Part shown: positions 44,461 through 56,635 of the stretch, one piece after another
Numbering within the stretch: position 1 is the stretch's first letter
Layout: the number at the start of each line of letters is the position of its first letter
Source of the DNA: Massospora cicadina
Taxonomy: Eukaryota; Entomophthoromycota; Entomophthoromycetes; Entomophthorales; Entomophthoraceae
Reading direction: 5' to 3'
Length of the DNA: 64,000 bases
Assembly: GCA_022478985.1 (NCBI GenBank)
Contig: JAKSZP010009491.1
Coordinates: 47,781 to 111,780 of the forward strand
Made by a program: the position numbers and the translations under genes
The notes under the pieces: model-generated
Told to the model about the DNA's origin: nothing
Database searches by the model: none
Seen by the model: only the letters and a program-made list of their open reading frames with translations

Positions 44461-46419
44461 ATGGAAAATACTAGCAGCCCTGAAGACCAATCAGCTGGTC
44501 AGTTGAGAAGCGTTGCTCGATGGGTTAGTACCTTGCAATATGAAACACCACCCTTGCAGCCTGAGAGGTTAGAATTCCAGGCCACATTCCAACTCTCACT
44601 GCCCTCTCTTGATGGGAGCCAATACCAACTTCAGTACAAAAACCTTAACAATGTCATCCAACAAGAAATAAATGGCATCTACTCCATGGGTGCCTGCTCC
44701 AGCTGCTCATGTGCCTCTTTCATACCTTCTACCATGTGGAACCTCTAAGACTCAGCTGTGCTACCAGCAGGGGAACTCGCCCTGTGACCCAAACGCTACC
44801 TTCGCAACTTTGTCCATCCAGCTATCCATCACCTACTCCAGCTAGTTGGGTTACACCATCAAGAAGTCTCCCGGCAACTTGGGCTCACCCAAAATCTACA
44901 CTCATACATCATTGACTTCTACAATGCTGCCTCCTCCTTCATGCATGACAACCGTGAAGCCATTATTAATAACCAACAATTGATCAATGAGGTCCAGGAT
45001 CAAAATTGTAATATTAGACAGGAGAATCTCTAGCTATCTCAAGGATCAGCTGCATCAAAACTCTCAGCTTCTTGAGGCAACTCTGAATCAGCGTCTCCTC
45101 CAAGTCAAAGAACTGGTACAATCCCTGCAACAGCACTACTGGGAGCTGGCCTCTCATGACTACCCTTTTCATGAGTGCAGGGCCAGAAGGACCTAGGGGG
45201 CCCAAGGGCCCCAAAGGCATCAAGGTCCAGAAGGATCAGAGGGACCCCGCGGACCTCAAGGGCCCCCAGGCCCCTCAGCACCTGGCGACCCCAAAGAACC
45301 ATGACAGAGGGATGTGATAACAGCCCTGGCTGCCCTACGTAATCAAATCCAAAATGTAGCGCTGGGATGCAGACTCTGATCAGATGGAGTCCCCTTTGAC
45401 CTTAGGGTCTCTATTGAGGCATTGTCAAATGAAATGGACAACTTCAGTGCCTTTACTAAGCTTACATATGCCCGCATCTCCCACTTGAACAAACTTGTTG
45501 ATGGTTCAAAACCTGTTTGACCACCCTCAAAGGCCAGCTTCACCTTTAGATTACCGAGATCCAATCCCTAAAGGAGCATGTTGCAAATAAGGCTTCTGTT
45601 TCCTCCCTTAGCTGAAATTGGGACTACATCCAGGAAGACCTTGAAGGCCTGCGGCGGCGGCTAGATAAGCAAGCTCCCCATGACTATGCAGAAACTGAGA
45701 TATCAGAGCCGGTGCCCATCCCCAGCATTAACACCCTTTCCACTCCTATCATAACTAACTTTAAACCTAGTTTTAAGGAAAGGTTCATCACCAGATGGGA
45801 AAGCATCGCCTCTATCCTGTATGCCTATAAGAGTTCCATGGAAGAAGCCACCAATCAGCAGATTGTGAAGCATATCCAACCCTGCCTAGACAGCACCTCC
45901 TGGGAGATCATGACCCCCCATTTGAAGGAGTGCAACACCTGGGAACAGGTTCATATGACCTTAATCCAAGAGTTCGGCAGCAATCAAACCCTGGCCAACA
46001 AAAAGCAAGCATTCATGGGCATCTGACTGAATAAAGAAGAAAACCCCATGGAGTTTGCCAACCACTTTTATTCCCAAGCACAACCCTTGATCACTACGAA
46101 TTGTATCACCCTAGACGACGCTATTACTGCTGTCATTTCTGCTTTGGGATCCAATCCTGAGGTTCAAATGCATATGATCGGGAAGAAGAATAGGTTTGCC
46201 TGTATTTGGAAGATCAAGGAAGCACTTAATGAGATACCTGCCTCGAATATACACTATAAGGCTACATCTACAGGCCCCTCTAACCGCCCTAGGGTCCATG
46301 TGGTTGAAAACCAGAAGAACCCAAGACCTCAATGCACCTACTATAATGGTTTCAGACATAGTGCCAAGACCTGCTGGAAGCGACTTGCTGAGGAGGTGGA
46401 AAAAGGGCCGTCAGCATGA
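44461..46419 (+). pseudogene. Gag of E3 with a collagen-like segment, broken
   Basis: Starts MENTSSPEDQSAGQLRSV. An N-terminal Q/L-rich part (44461-45170, several frames) is followed by a Gly-X-Y run at 45180-45290, then a region with ALAALRNQIQNVAL suggestive of a coiled coil. The capsid-like block is open at 45712-46026 (FKERFITRWESIASILYAYK, WEQVHMTLIQEFGSNQ) and 46048-46419 (MEFANHFYSQAQPLIT). The knuckle reads CTYYNGFRHSAKTCW: second cysteine replaced by tyrosine. Structural protein that packages element RNA; dead copy. Confidence 0.82.
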
Positions 46420-46589
46420 AGGATGAGGCGCTCCATGCTGACGTCCCTACCCAGCCTTGAGTAACCTCCTTGAACGAACCTAAAACTGTACATCTGAAGA
46501 ATAAGTTTTGGTATCTAAAGAAAATAAAGAAGTTGATACTTCTCACTCTTCTTCTGATGATTCTCCCATGTTCCTTATGTTACCACCCC

Positions 46590-47021
46590 AATTTGGAAGT
46601 CTGGTTACCCGAGTCGCCATCTGGGTTTACAAGATTCTGGTCCTTGCCATAGTTGACAGTGGCTCCCCCATGAACGTCATATTTACAAGTTGATGAAACG
46701 CGTCAAGATAGATCCAGACTTGCCACACTATATGGAATATGGCACAGCCGGCCCACAGTGTACCCAATCTATAGAGCTTATTCCTCTCTGCCATTGCAGT
46801 TTGAGAAGCTTGCTTTGAACACCCCCGTGGTCACTCTAGATAACCCAAGCTATGACCTGCTCCTTGGGACTCAGTTCCTTCAAGCTTATTTGGCAGTGCT
46901 CCATTACGATGGCAGCCTTCTATCCCTAATAGGGCATCAGGTCCCTCTGATCTTCGAAAATTCTTGTGACTCTAAGATGGAGGTCAAAGCCCAGGCCTGT
47001 CTACTGGAGAATGAGGGATGA
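46590..47021 (+). pseudogene. Protease of E3
   Basis: The retropepsin active site reads VDSGSPMNVIF at about 46652-46684, just after a hydrophobic stretch. A frame change follows, then YGTAGP-like text and LALNTPVVTLDNPSYDLLLGTQFLQ (about 46810-46885), the usual second half of a Ty3 protease. Confidence 0.75.
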
Positions 47022-47439
47022 ATCAATTGGCTTGAGTATCATGTCAGGGGCTCTCAGGTCTGGCTACCCCCTGCTGTTGATGGACAGGAAGGCATGCCAA
47101 TATACTTGCCTAGGGTGACTACAATACCTCTGAAGTCTTAAGTCATTGCCAACACCTGGGTTCATGTCAACGTTCCCTCAGGATACCTGTTGGAAATCCA
47201 ATGCCAAGACAATTCATCCACGAAGGAGGTGCTGAACTGCCCCGGGATCCTTGATCCAGAATATGCCAGATCTATATCTGTGTTGATAGCCAACCTCACT
47301 GACAAACTTAAAATTATAGGTCCAAGAAGTCCCACCGCTTATGTCCGCCTTCTACCAATAGAGGCTGTTGCCAATGTTTGAAGCTTTTGGGAGTTGAGGG
47401 ATTTTGGCTTGAAGTTGCAACCTTTGGTTAGCCTGGTCA

Positions 47440-48420
47440 ACACCAATATTAGGGAAGGACCTCTCAGACGAGCAGCAGCATAAGGTCCAGGAGTTGTTGG
47501 AGGAATACTTGAACCTATTCTCAACCCTGACCTATGACTTTGGAAGAATGAATGGAGTCCTACACCATGTGGAAACTGGGGACGCTCCCTTTTTTGATCC
47601 CAACCTTACCAAAAAAGCAAGGTCAAAGAGGCCCATGTGATGGTGGAACTCAGACAGCTACTCGACGCTGGACTCCTGGTACCATTGTGCAGCCCTTGAG
47701 CCTCACCTTTTCTGCTGGTTTGGAAGAAGGATGGCAGCTACTGGGTGGTGATGGATTATCAATGACTTAAATCCATCACCAATGACAGCTATCATCTGCT
47801 CCAAATTGACGATTCCCTCCATCTACTTGCTGGTTCCCAATACTTTTCAGCCATGGACCTTGCCAGCAGATATCGGCAGGTCGAGCTCGCCCCCTGAAGA
47901 GCGAGCCAAGTGCGCTCTCATTACCAACGAGGGGCTATTTGAGCCCACCAGGATGCTCCAATGCCTCCGTAACGCCCTGGCCACTTTCCAGCGTGCCATG
48001 GACGAGATCCTTGGGGACTTGAAGCTCTCATGCGTCCTCATCTACCTAGATGACATTACCATCTTTTTGCAAACCTTTAATGGACATGTCAAGAATCTCA
48101 GGGAAGTCTTTGAACGACTTCAGAAGGCCTCTATCAAGCTCAAACCCTCGAAGTGCTCTTTCTACCAATCTGAGCTAGAGTTTCTAGGACACAAAGTCTC
48201 CAAGCGTGGCATCCAGCCTATAACAAACAAGGTCAACGCCATAGAGAAGATGTCACACCCCCAAAGCTTAAGAGATATCCAGGTTTTTCTCAGAATGGTG
48301 GGCTATTATCATCAGTTTATCCCCCGGTTTGCCAACCTAGCCAAGCCACTGTTCTACCTCCTCCAGAAGAATGTGTCAACTGAGTGGCGGCCTGACAAGA
48401 ACATGCTTTTAATGTCTTAA
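47440..48420 (+). pseudogene. Reverse transcriptase of E3
   Basis: The N-terminal part (47440-47780) is in several frames (VQELLEEYLNLFSTL, INDLNPS). From 47782 a 212-codon stretch reads LRNALATFQRAMDEIL, the catalytic LIYLDDITIF (48037-48066), SIKLKPSKCSFYQSELEFLG and VFLRMVGYYHQFIPRFANL. The Y-L-D-D site is intact. Enzyme for copying element RNA into DNA; closest to E4 and E1. Confidence 0.88.
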
Positions 48421-48475
48421 AAACTGCTCTATGTACTAACCCATTCTAATTCACCTGCGCTTTGACCAACCCTTT

Positions 48476-49047
48476 TTGTTGTTTACAGATGCGAGTGATG
48501 TTGCCATCAGGGCTATCCTAGCCCAACATGATGAAAACCAGGTTGACCAACCTGTGGCCTACTTTAGTAAGAAGCTAAGTAAAGCTGAGTGGAACTACAG
48601 CGTTACTGAGAGGGAATGTCTAGCCGTCCTACTAGCCATCAAACATTTTTGGCCTTATCTCTACAGTACCCACTTTACTATTATTACAGACCATTCCTCA
48701 CTCTGGTGGCTCCAACAAATGAAAGACCTCTATGGTCAGCTAGTCAGGTGATATTTACGACTATAAAGCTATGACTTCACCATCATCCATTGCGCAGGCA
48801 CAATTCATCAGAATGCTGACGGCCTCTCTCAGATGCCAGTGCTAGCAGTCTTGACCCCTGAGGAAGATCAGCTATATGATCTGATAGGTCAACCTGAGCA
48901 ATGGAAGTTGGAAACTCCCAAAGTCCAGGCTGAACTCCGCAGAATGACTCGAGACATGCAAATCAAGGATGGGCTGCTCTACAAGAAGGTCAACAAGAAG
49001 TGGCTCCCCTATGTTCGCCCCTCTTCTTAAACCAATGTCATTCTAGA
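48476..49047 (+). pseudogene. RNase H and integrase start of E3
   Basis: RNase H reads LFTDASDVAIRAILAQHDE with the first catalytic D, then YSVTERECLAVLLAIKHFW with the catalytic E and ITDHSSLWWLQQ with the third acid. HQNADGLSQMP (about 48810) closes the domain. The following frame (48833-49030) is the spacer and integrase N-terminus, which stops just before solo LTR S5. Confidence 0.88.
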
Positions 49048-50694
49048 TGTCATGGAAGCAGCTTATAAGAATTAGACTGGGCTCCCAGTTGGGGTGGGTG
49101 AGCACCCAGTGGAGAGCCCAGAATTCCAAGGGCACAGCAGTCCATGCGACTAGAAGAAGGGGGATCTAGTGGGGATGCAAGGAAAGCAAATGTTTATAAA
49201 TGTACCAAAGGCCACCAAGGCAAACCAGATGGTTGCAATGGGGGCAACCGCGAGTCTTGTGGGGCAGCCCCCAAGGGCAGGAGAGGCAGGGAGGATGACA
49301 ACTCCTCCAGGGTGCACAGTTGTGGGCCTTCAGTTATGGGTGGGTGAGTCTGTGCGCCAGAGAGGGGCGGCACAGGGCTCACCACGCGAACAGGGGTGCT
49401 GTCGGAGGGGAAAATGGACCCACAATGAGCGTTAGGGCTGAGTCCCTCTTGGTTGGGGTACTCTGGGGTCCTTATGTGGGTGGGATTAGTGGCGGATGAG
49501 CCAGGTGTGGGGGCTGAGCTCATGGGCATTGGGGCGGGGGCGCCCTGAGGATGCTCTGATAGGGGAGCACTCTTGGAAAACTTGACGGTGAAGTGAATGG
49601 ACAGGTTCACATTTGATGGGTGCACGAAAATGGATGGAGAGTCGACTCTGTCATCAAGAATGAGGCGGTTTACTACGGATATGATCCACCGCTGCATGGC
49701 GGGGTTGAGCAACTAGATGGCCCATTTGGCAATCATCAGGATGACTATTTGGGTGGCAGTGCACTTTGCTGGATTGATTGGTGGAATTTTGAACAATAAA
49801 CAAACAGGCGGAGTCCGCAACAAGGCATTCAGGGTATTTGGCTTTATTCTAGCGCAATGTGCAGGGAGAATAAAGAATGAACTGACAACTGCCCATCAAC
49901 AGGTCAGTTGCTTTAAGTATTGGGCAAATCACATAGTGAGGGTGCTGAGCTATTGGGTGGTTGGGGATTGGCGATGGGGTTTGGTTGGCTGGTGGGTGGG
50001 GGCTGGAGGGATGTCCAAAATCTTGGCAAAAATCAAAAAAAAACTTTTGCAGATTTTCCCAAATTTTTGGGGCCAGACCAGGTCAATGGTACCGATCTGG
50101 GCCTTGACCATTTGAGTCGGGCTGCTCACACAGTTTGGAATTCCCAGATTCATCCTGGGGAGCTGTGGCCTTGGTTCTCGGTTGTCTGCAACCCAGTCTG
50201 AACTCTCAATTTGATTGTCCATGTGATCCAAACTTCCTGGATCTGTTCCAGGGGGTAGTGGCAACTGGTCCAATTCACTTGTAGCCTGGTTCAAAACCCA
50301 AATTGAGTTCCAATCTGATTTTCAGACCTGACCAGTCCAGAGCAGCTCCATTAGCCTGGAATTTGCAGACTGGGCTTCAATACTTGCACTGGCTGTTTCT
50401 TCAAAATTTTGATTAGTTTCCCCTAGTGAGTGAGGGGTCCCAGGGCCCGCCCATGGCCCCTGGCCTGCATAATCTCCTGGCAGGTCCCCTCTATTAATTT
50501 TACCAGGGTTGGGGAAGGGGGAGGGGAGATATCTGAATATTTCTATGCGGAAGGGCAGTCACCCAGCGCTCATCAACCACGTGCACCAGGTCGCTCAACT
50601 GCAACAGGGGGTCCACATGGGCCTTTGGCCCCCTTTTGGTCCAAAAGGATGCTGCTCCCTATCCAGTTGTAGGGGCTGGTCCCCAAGACTTACA
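49048..50694 (-). mobile_element. Solo LTR S5 inside the E3 integrase
   Basis: 1647 bp; on the minus strand from TGTAAGTCTTGGGG to TGACA, flanked by a perfect CTAGA duplication (49043-49047 and 50695-50699). It is the longest and most diverged member of the chromodomain-Ty3 LTR superfamily here. The conserved peptide is recognisable as DLVHVVDERWVTALP (about 50545-50590). It has two further open frames on the minus strand (49194-49712, 172 codons, Pro/Ser-rich; 49950-50294, 114 codons). Confidence 0.93.
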
Positions 50695-51500
50695 CTAGAG
50701 GGCCATTCAACTGTGGGACACAGGGAAGTTAAGAAGACTTATGAATGGCTGAAGTCACAATGTTACTGGGAAAAATGGTAGAAACCATCCAAGAGGTCTT
50801 GGAGCCATGTATGACTTGCCGAACCTATGACCAAGCCAACCCTTGATTTCAACACTCAGTTGTCACCCTGACCGGGCCCTTAAATGTCATTAGCATTGAT
50901 GTGGTGGGTCCCCTTCCCACCGGACTGCATGGCCATGTATATTATCTTGGCGGTGGACCACTTAACTAAGTGGGTTGAAGCAATTTTGGTTCCTGCTGCC
51001 ACTGCCAAGGCCACAGCTCTTTTCCTTGTTTGATCCGTTTTCACCCAGCATGGGTGCCCCCAGACCTTATTTTTGGACAATGGATTGAATTTTACTTCAC
51101 AGATAGTACAATAACTAACTTCACTATCTGGCACTACCCAGAGTTTCGCTGCCCCTTACTACCCATCTACTAATGGGGTGGTAGAACGCGCTAATTTGCT
51201 CTTATTTTCATCCTATAGAAGTTGGCCGCCTCTGATCCTGCTCGTTAGAACCATTACCTACCCAGCGCCTTGCTTGACTACAGGGTGAGCTACCACCAAG
51301 TCATCAAAATGTCCCCGTTTGAAGCCCTATACAGGCGTGCAACTCAGCTACCAAGTAGCGTCCAGCCATTGCTCAAAGCCTCTATACCTGAGAACTCCAA
51401 ATTAACTATGAGGGCCTTCACCAAAAAAATTGTCCAGCTTTGTAACCAAGCCACCCAAGGCATTATCACCACCACTGGAAGAGAGACATCCTGATTTAAT
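50695..51500 (+). pseudogene. Integrase of E3, main part
   Basis: The HHCC domain is readable as EGHSTVGHREVKKTYEWLK and CMTCRTYDQ. The catalytic core follows in fragments: NVISIDVVGPLP with the first D (about 50887-50920), LFLDNGLNFTS with the second D (about 51067-51100), and YYPSTNGVVERANLL with the catalytic E (about 51157-51200). C-terminal text YHQVIKMSPFEALYRR lies at 51295. Stops in every segment. No chromodomain seen after it. Confidence 0.85.
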
Positions 51501-51739
51501 CTTGGACGACCCTCCTTACCAATTTTTTCAATTAGGTGACCTTGTTCTCTTTTATCACTATTGGCCTGGAGGCTGACAAAATAAGCTAGACGTTCTTTGG
51601 TATGGACCCTATAAAGTCATTCATAGGGTAAAGTCTGAGTACTCCATTGCTGAAGTCAACCAAGGGACCATAATAAATCAGGTGCATGGTTAATTCCTTT
51701 GGCCGTATTCCCCCTCCAACAGGATCTTGAGGGGGGCGT

Positions 51740-52151
51740 TGTCAGAATTTGAGATAACAAATGAATCAAATTCCCCACTTCTGGATCAGACTGTACCAAA
51801 TTGGTTCCCAAACCTAACCAAGCAAAACTGACTTCAGGATCCTCCTCCCCTATTCCTAAGTCACGTGGGGTGGCGTTTCCACCAATTCAGTCAGGTGGGC
51901 GGCAAATCCCTTTAAGGATGCCCACAAGATGGCCAATCCATAAGATAAAGAAAGATCCTGAATGGATGGGACCCAACGATTCTCAAGGCACCAAGTCCCA
52001 ACTCGCCCTATAAATATAGACACCTTTTATATTAATAAGGCACTCAGTATTCTAATTCAATTTTCCGTTTTCTTCTCAGCGCCTTTTCCAAATTTCCAGC
52101 TTCAAGCCACCTTTGAACCTTGGCAACAGTCAAAAGAACTGTAGCATGACA
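51740..52151 (+). repeat. 3' LTR of E3
   Basis: 412 bp from TGTCAGAATTTGAG to CATGACA, so both termini form the inverted repeat TGTCA/TGACA. A TATA-like CCCTATAAATATAGACA lies near 52007. The CTTAG duplication follows. Confidence 0.94.
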
Positions 52152-52156
52152 CTTAG

Positions 52157-53052
52157 AATGAAGGAAGAGGGGCCCAGAGCCCATTTACGGCTTGTACTTC
52201 TGTTGGAATTTCAGTTGACCAAATTAAACAACCTATTTACTGATTAATGAATTTAATAATTAGTTACAATCATATATCTCAGCAGCGGTTGCTGACTAGT
52301 GAGATTCTCATTAGTAATCATCCCCAATGATATTAGTATAAATTTGATGAGGGAACAACACTCAAAAGTAAAGTATTGGTAATCATTCAGAGTGAATGAA
52401 TGGGGAGTTTCCAGAAACTATCTAAGCGTTCTAACGCTGGAGGTAAATGGTAGGATTGTCATCGGCCAACACAATTGGTTTCAAGTTCCTAAAACCAATA
52501 AATGGGTCGCCAAGCAGCCAAGGATTAAGCTGCTTAAGAAAATCAACTCAAAGATACCCAACGAGATTTGGTGCCTAAAACTTGAGGGTCAACTAGTATA
52601 GGAGGGCAAATAATTCTCAGCGGACAGCTGAAAAGTTGTGTGTCAATTTTTACTATAAAACCCCCAAATATTGTTTAATAAAATTAGATTAATACTTGAT
52701 AACAACTGAGTTGTTTTACATTGGTTGCATAATAATACTCTTGGTATAAGAGTGCAAGGATCAGACATCCTTAGGTTGTTGTTATCAAGTCTCCGCTTGG
52801 CTCTACAAGATAGAATAGGGAAAGTGCTCCCTACCAGTACCAAAGTATCTTCAAGACGAAGAAGCACCTGTCTAGAGTTGGACAATTTACTCAACGTGGA
52901 TTTTAGGCAATCAACCATATTAATAGTCTTCATACTATTATTGCCCCAGTCTATCAAGTTAAATAAAATCAACGCAAATATTCAATAATATGTGCAGTTG
53001 AAATCAGGGTGCAGAAGCTAGCAACCATCCAGCGGCCCAAATTTAACAACTA
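52157..53052 (+). other. Probable 5' LTR / leader region of E4
   Basis: Non-coding sequence directly upstream of CTAGTGCTCACTACAGGGGG, which matches the post-LTR block of E3 (GTGGTGCACTACAGGGGG). It contains the compound inverted repeat at 52695-52789. An open frame of 69 codons (52392-52601) has no recognisable product. E3 inserted at its left end. Confidence 0.4.
52695..52789. repeat. Compound inverted repeat able to fold into a T shape
   Basis: A perfect 12-bp outer stem CTTGATAACAAC (52695-52706) and GTTGTTATCAAG (52778-52789) encloses two adjacent 6-bp hairpins: ACTCTT/AAGAGT (52737-52742 and 52748-52753) and AAGGAT/ATCCTT (52756-52761 and 52767-52772). It lies in the presumed LTR/leader of E4. 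Confidence 0.7.
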
Positions 53053-53102
53053 GTGCTCACTACAGGGGGTAGTTGAGTTGTCAAAAACCAATTTATATAA
53101 CG

Positions 53103-54530
53103 ATGTCTTATAAGGAAGAGCTTCAGAAGCTCTGGGCGGAACTACAGGACGTCAATCAAAATGTGCTTAGCTTATCATCTCAAGCTGACGTTAATACCTT
53201 GGAGAAGCATGTAATCAAGGCATAAGAGATGATCAAACAAGTTGAAACTGTTAATAATGACCTGCGTGGGAAAGTTATCTCTTTGAAGTGGAAAGAGGGC
53301 GAACTTATTAAAGAAATTTTATTCCAAAAAACCACATGGGAAGTGGATTGAGAACGCATCTGGAGGTTTCATGAGAAAATGGAGAAAATGTTAAAGTGTA
53401 TTAAGGAGTTGGAAAATCACAAATGTGATTGTGCACAATTTGAGGTGAACATGGATGATGAAAATGCATGCAAAACTCCCTTTGGGAAGACCTCTCTGCC
53501 TCAAAATATGCCTAAATCATTTGCTGGTGTGTCAGAAATATCTCCCAAAGCCACTCCTATGGCTACTTGAGTTGTTGGACAAGAATCTCTGATAAGTGGA
53601 GCGACCAAGGATTTTTGAAATACGCCAAAGTTGTTCACCTTTCACCAAGATAACGCCCCATCATTTTCCCACCTCTTTGAGATGACCATGTTTGGATATG
53701 CAGACCATCAGAAAGTTGTGACCGTAATGAACTGTCTTAACACTGATTGTCTGGATCTGATGCTACCTCACTTCAATGGGGAAAACTGTTCATACGCTGA
53801 AGCAAAATCAGTGATCATGTTGGAATTTGGAAGTCCTATATGGAGATGAATCGCAAATAGGAGTTTATGAGTATACAATTATGTAAGGATAAGACCTTGG
53901 CTAGTTTCACCAACCAGTTTTACCAAGAATCCCAGACCTTGACAGGGGCGAATGTGCTGACTGACTTTGATGCACGCATAGCCATGCAGACGGCACTTTG
54001 GCCCTACCAAGAACTGCATCAGATTATGGTGGCAGCTCTAGTAACTCAAACAATGACCTAACATATGGTGGACCATCTGAAGATGCTTGGAGTCATGGTT
54101 AATCTCCCAATCACACTTTTAAGATAATCAAGCAAAGGCTCAAAATATTGTCAAATTTGCTGAACCATCTAAAGAATCAGAGAGTTATTTTGTGATAGGA
54201 AGTAAGCCTGAAGTTCAAAAACGAGTGGACAAATCATCAATCTTCTGTTTCCAATGCAGAAAATCTGGCCATGTAATTTCCCAGTGTTGGAATATAAGCT
54301 GAAGGATCAGATCAATCTCGTTCAGACCAAAGAAATTGGCTCAGATTCGTGAAAAGGCTAGCAGTCTAGATCAGGGACGTTCTAGTGCTGCTGATAAACC
54401 TGTCTTGCCTGATATAATGAATGATGAGATTGATATCTCTGACCTCTTTGAGGATGATGACTTTCCTGATCCACTCCATCATGTGGTTTACATGGATGTT
54501 AACATGATAACTTGAGCCAAAGAAAAGGTC
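53103..54530 (+). pseudogene. Gag of E4, broken
   Basis: Starts MSYKEELQKLWAELQDV, a heptad-like coiled-coil region with several stops to about 53450. The capsid-like part follows (SFSHLFEMTMFGYADHQK, 53655-53710). A canonical knuckle CFQCRKSGHVISQCW lies at about 54246-54290, and an acidic tail with EIDISDLFEDDDFPDP after it. No Gly-X-Y run, unlike E3. Confidence 0.8.
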
Positions 54531-54580
54531 TCAACCTCATAATTGTTGTTGAGGTTGCTTGACCCTATGCAAGACAGTTA

Positions 54581-54907
54581 GTGGAGAAAATCAAATCTTC
54601 TGAGAGCCCTGAAGACTTATTCAAAATGAGGTTGGATGAGGCGAACACTTCTTTGCTTATCAGAACAATCAAGGAGTCATTTCCTGATCTATCCACTCAA
54701 TTAATTCACACACTTGATTTGACAAATAAAGCTGCTATCCATTCAGTAAATATTTTATTGCGGTACTCAGAGTGTACCTATGTCAATATTCTAGTCAATA
54801 GGATAAGGGTACAAGCAATAATTAATAGAGGAACACCAATCAACATCGTTTTCACCAAATTAGTAAAATGTATAAATATCTCACCAGATTTGGAGCATTT
54901 AAAATAG
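54581..54907 (+). pseudogene. Protease region of E4
   Basis: 108 codons open. The retropepsin block reads IINRGTPINIVFTKLVK, with asparagine where the catalytic aspartate belongs (compare DSGSPMNVI in E3), so the enzyme would be inactive. The following text YGTAGPDITI and NPNYDIL (to about 55035) continues the domain in broken frames. Confidence 0.7.
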
Positions 54908-55476
54908 TATGGAACGGCTGGCCCAGATATTACCATCTCATGTGGAGCCTACAGTGAGCTACCACTTTGGTTTGGATCGCTGATGGTGTCATTTCCCGCC
55001 ATAGTGCTGGCCAATCCAAATTATGATATACTTGTTGAATGGAGTTCCTGAGGAAGTATGGGGTAAAATGTGATTTTGAAGAAAACACTATGACAATATT
55101 GGGGCAGATGTTGCCTTTGGTATACCAGCAGAAGGGAGATATTCCACCGACAAAGAGGAATAATTTTTTCAGCTTGATTATAATGATGGTATTATACCCG
55201 TTTGCTATAAATTAGTTGCATGAAAATGGAAAGCAATACCAATGGAAATTATAAGAAATGTGGAATACCCATAACGACAAACGCAATGAACACTATTCCT
55301 CTGGGAGCCCAAATCATAGTTAACACCAGGTTAGCAATGTAACTCCCAGAACAGCTATATGGGGAAATTGTCAATCCATGGGAAAATTGAGGATTGAACT
55401 GTGGGTGGTGCCAAGGATCTTAATGCCAGGTCATGGAGAGATATGAGTACTCTTAGTTAATCTGGGAGAGAAGCTG

Positions 55477-56520
55477 ATGAAAATTGAAAAGAATAAGATC
55501 ATTGCATTTCTACACTTGCTAACAATGGTGGAATTTTGTGCCTTTAATGAATTTAGATCATTTTCTGAAATGGGATTACCAGCAGAAGCTGCCAAAAGCA
55601 TCAACATATTAGTGGATCATGAGCAGCTAGCTGATCTGACCAAGAATCAGCAAGAGGATGCACTCCAATTATTCAAAAAATATCAGAAGATATTCTCTCA
55701 GAACAATTATGGCTTGGAATGTGTAAAATGTATCACAAAGTTAATACTGGGGAATATCCACCAATAAGAATGAGTACAAAGAAAGGTCAAGAGCATCAGA
55801 AGCAGAGGTCAGCAATGAAATTAGCAAGTTAGTGAAACAAGGATTACTTTTTCCATCATTGAGCCCATAGGCAAGTATGATCCTTTTGGTAAAAAAAGGA
55901 TGGATCAAATTGAGTAGTGATCATATATTGCTGACTAAATAAGATCACTAAGAAAGACTCCTATCTGATGCCTTGAATTGATGATGCACTTGATCATCTG
56001 GGGGAGGCAAAATATTTTTTGGCTATGGGCCTGATTTTTGGGTTATTAGAAAATTTGTTTACCAAAAGATCAGGAAAAATGTATGATAATTACCACTAAA
56101 GGACATTACAACTGACCAGAATGCCCCAAAGTTTATTCAATGCGCCAGTGACTTTCCAGCATACCAAGGATTCAATACTCAGCGACTTAAAGCTATCCTG
56201 CATGCTAGTATATTTAGACAATAGCAACTTCTTCAGCAGAACCTTCACAGACTTTGAAACATCTGGAGGAAGTTTTAAGCGGTTGGCAATGGAAAATCTA
56301 AAAATCAAGCTTAGAAAATGCCATTATTTAAAAAAAGAGTTCGAATACTTAAGGGTTTGTCATAAACTTTAATGGATTACAACTGCAACCCATGAAAATA
56401 GAAGCTATTGAGTAGATGTCACTTTCAAAAAGTGTTCAGGACATACAAGTTTTTTGGGGATGGTTGGGTACTATTGTCAATTCATCAAAGACTTTGCTGG
56501 AATCACTGAGATTTTATTCC
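55477..56520 (+). pseudogene. Reverse transcriptase of E4, fragments
   Basis: The leading block ADLTKNQQEDALQLFKKYQKIFS (55628-55696) is the standard sequence before Ty3 reverse transcriptase. Further fragments are RMPQSLFNAPVTFQHTKDSI (about 56117-56175) and LVYLDNSNFFSRTF (about 56206-56245), where the catalytic Y-L-D-D is Y-L-D-N. WGWLGTIVNSSK-type text near 56455 corresponds to the MVGYYHQFI block. Inactive. Confidence 0.8.
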
Positions 56521-56635
56521 ACCTACTCAATGATCCAAAAAAAGGATTTTATAGAACGATGAGGCACAAAAGTTGTTTAATGAGCTCCAAAAATATCTCA
56601 TAAGCAGTCCAGTGTTGAAATAAATGAATTTTAAT

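Larger units (their letters stand above)
43989..52151 (+). mobile_element. Ty3-type LTR retrotransposon E3, complete structure
   Basis: 8163 bp with LTRs 43989-44401 and 51740-52151 (start TGTCAGAATTTGAG, end TGACA), flanked by a perfect CTTAG duplication (43984-43988 and 52152-52156). Internal order: gag, protease, reverse transcriptase, RNase H, integrase. A polypurine run GAGGGGGGCG precedes the 3' LTR. It carries solo LTR S5 inside the integrase gene and numerous stops, so it is inactive. Confidence 0.94.

Noticed and set aside
49194..49712. 172-codon Pro/Ser-rich open frame as a host gene
   Set aside because: It lies entirely inside solo LTR S5, is low in complexity and has no similarity to the conserved LTR peptide; treated as part of the LTR.
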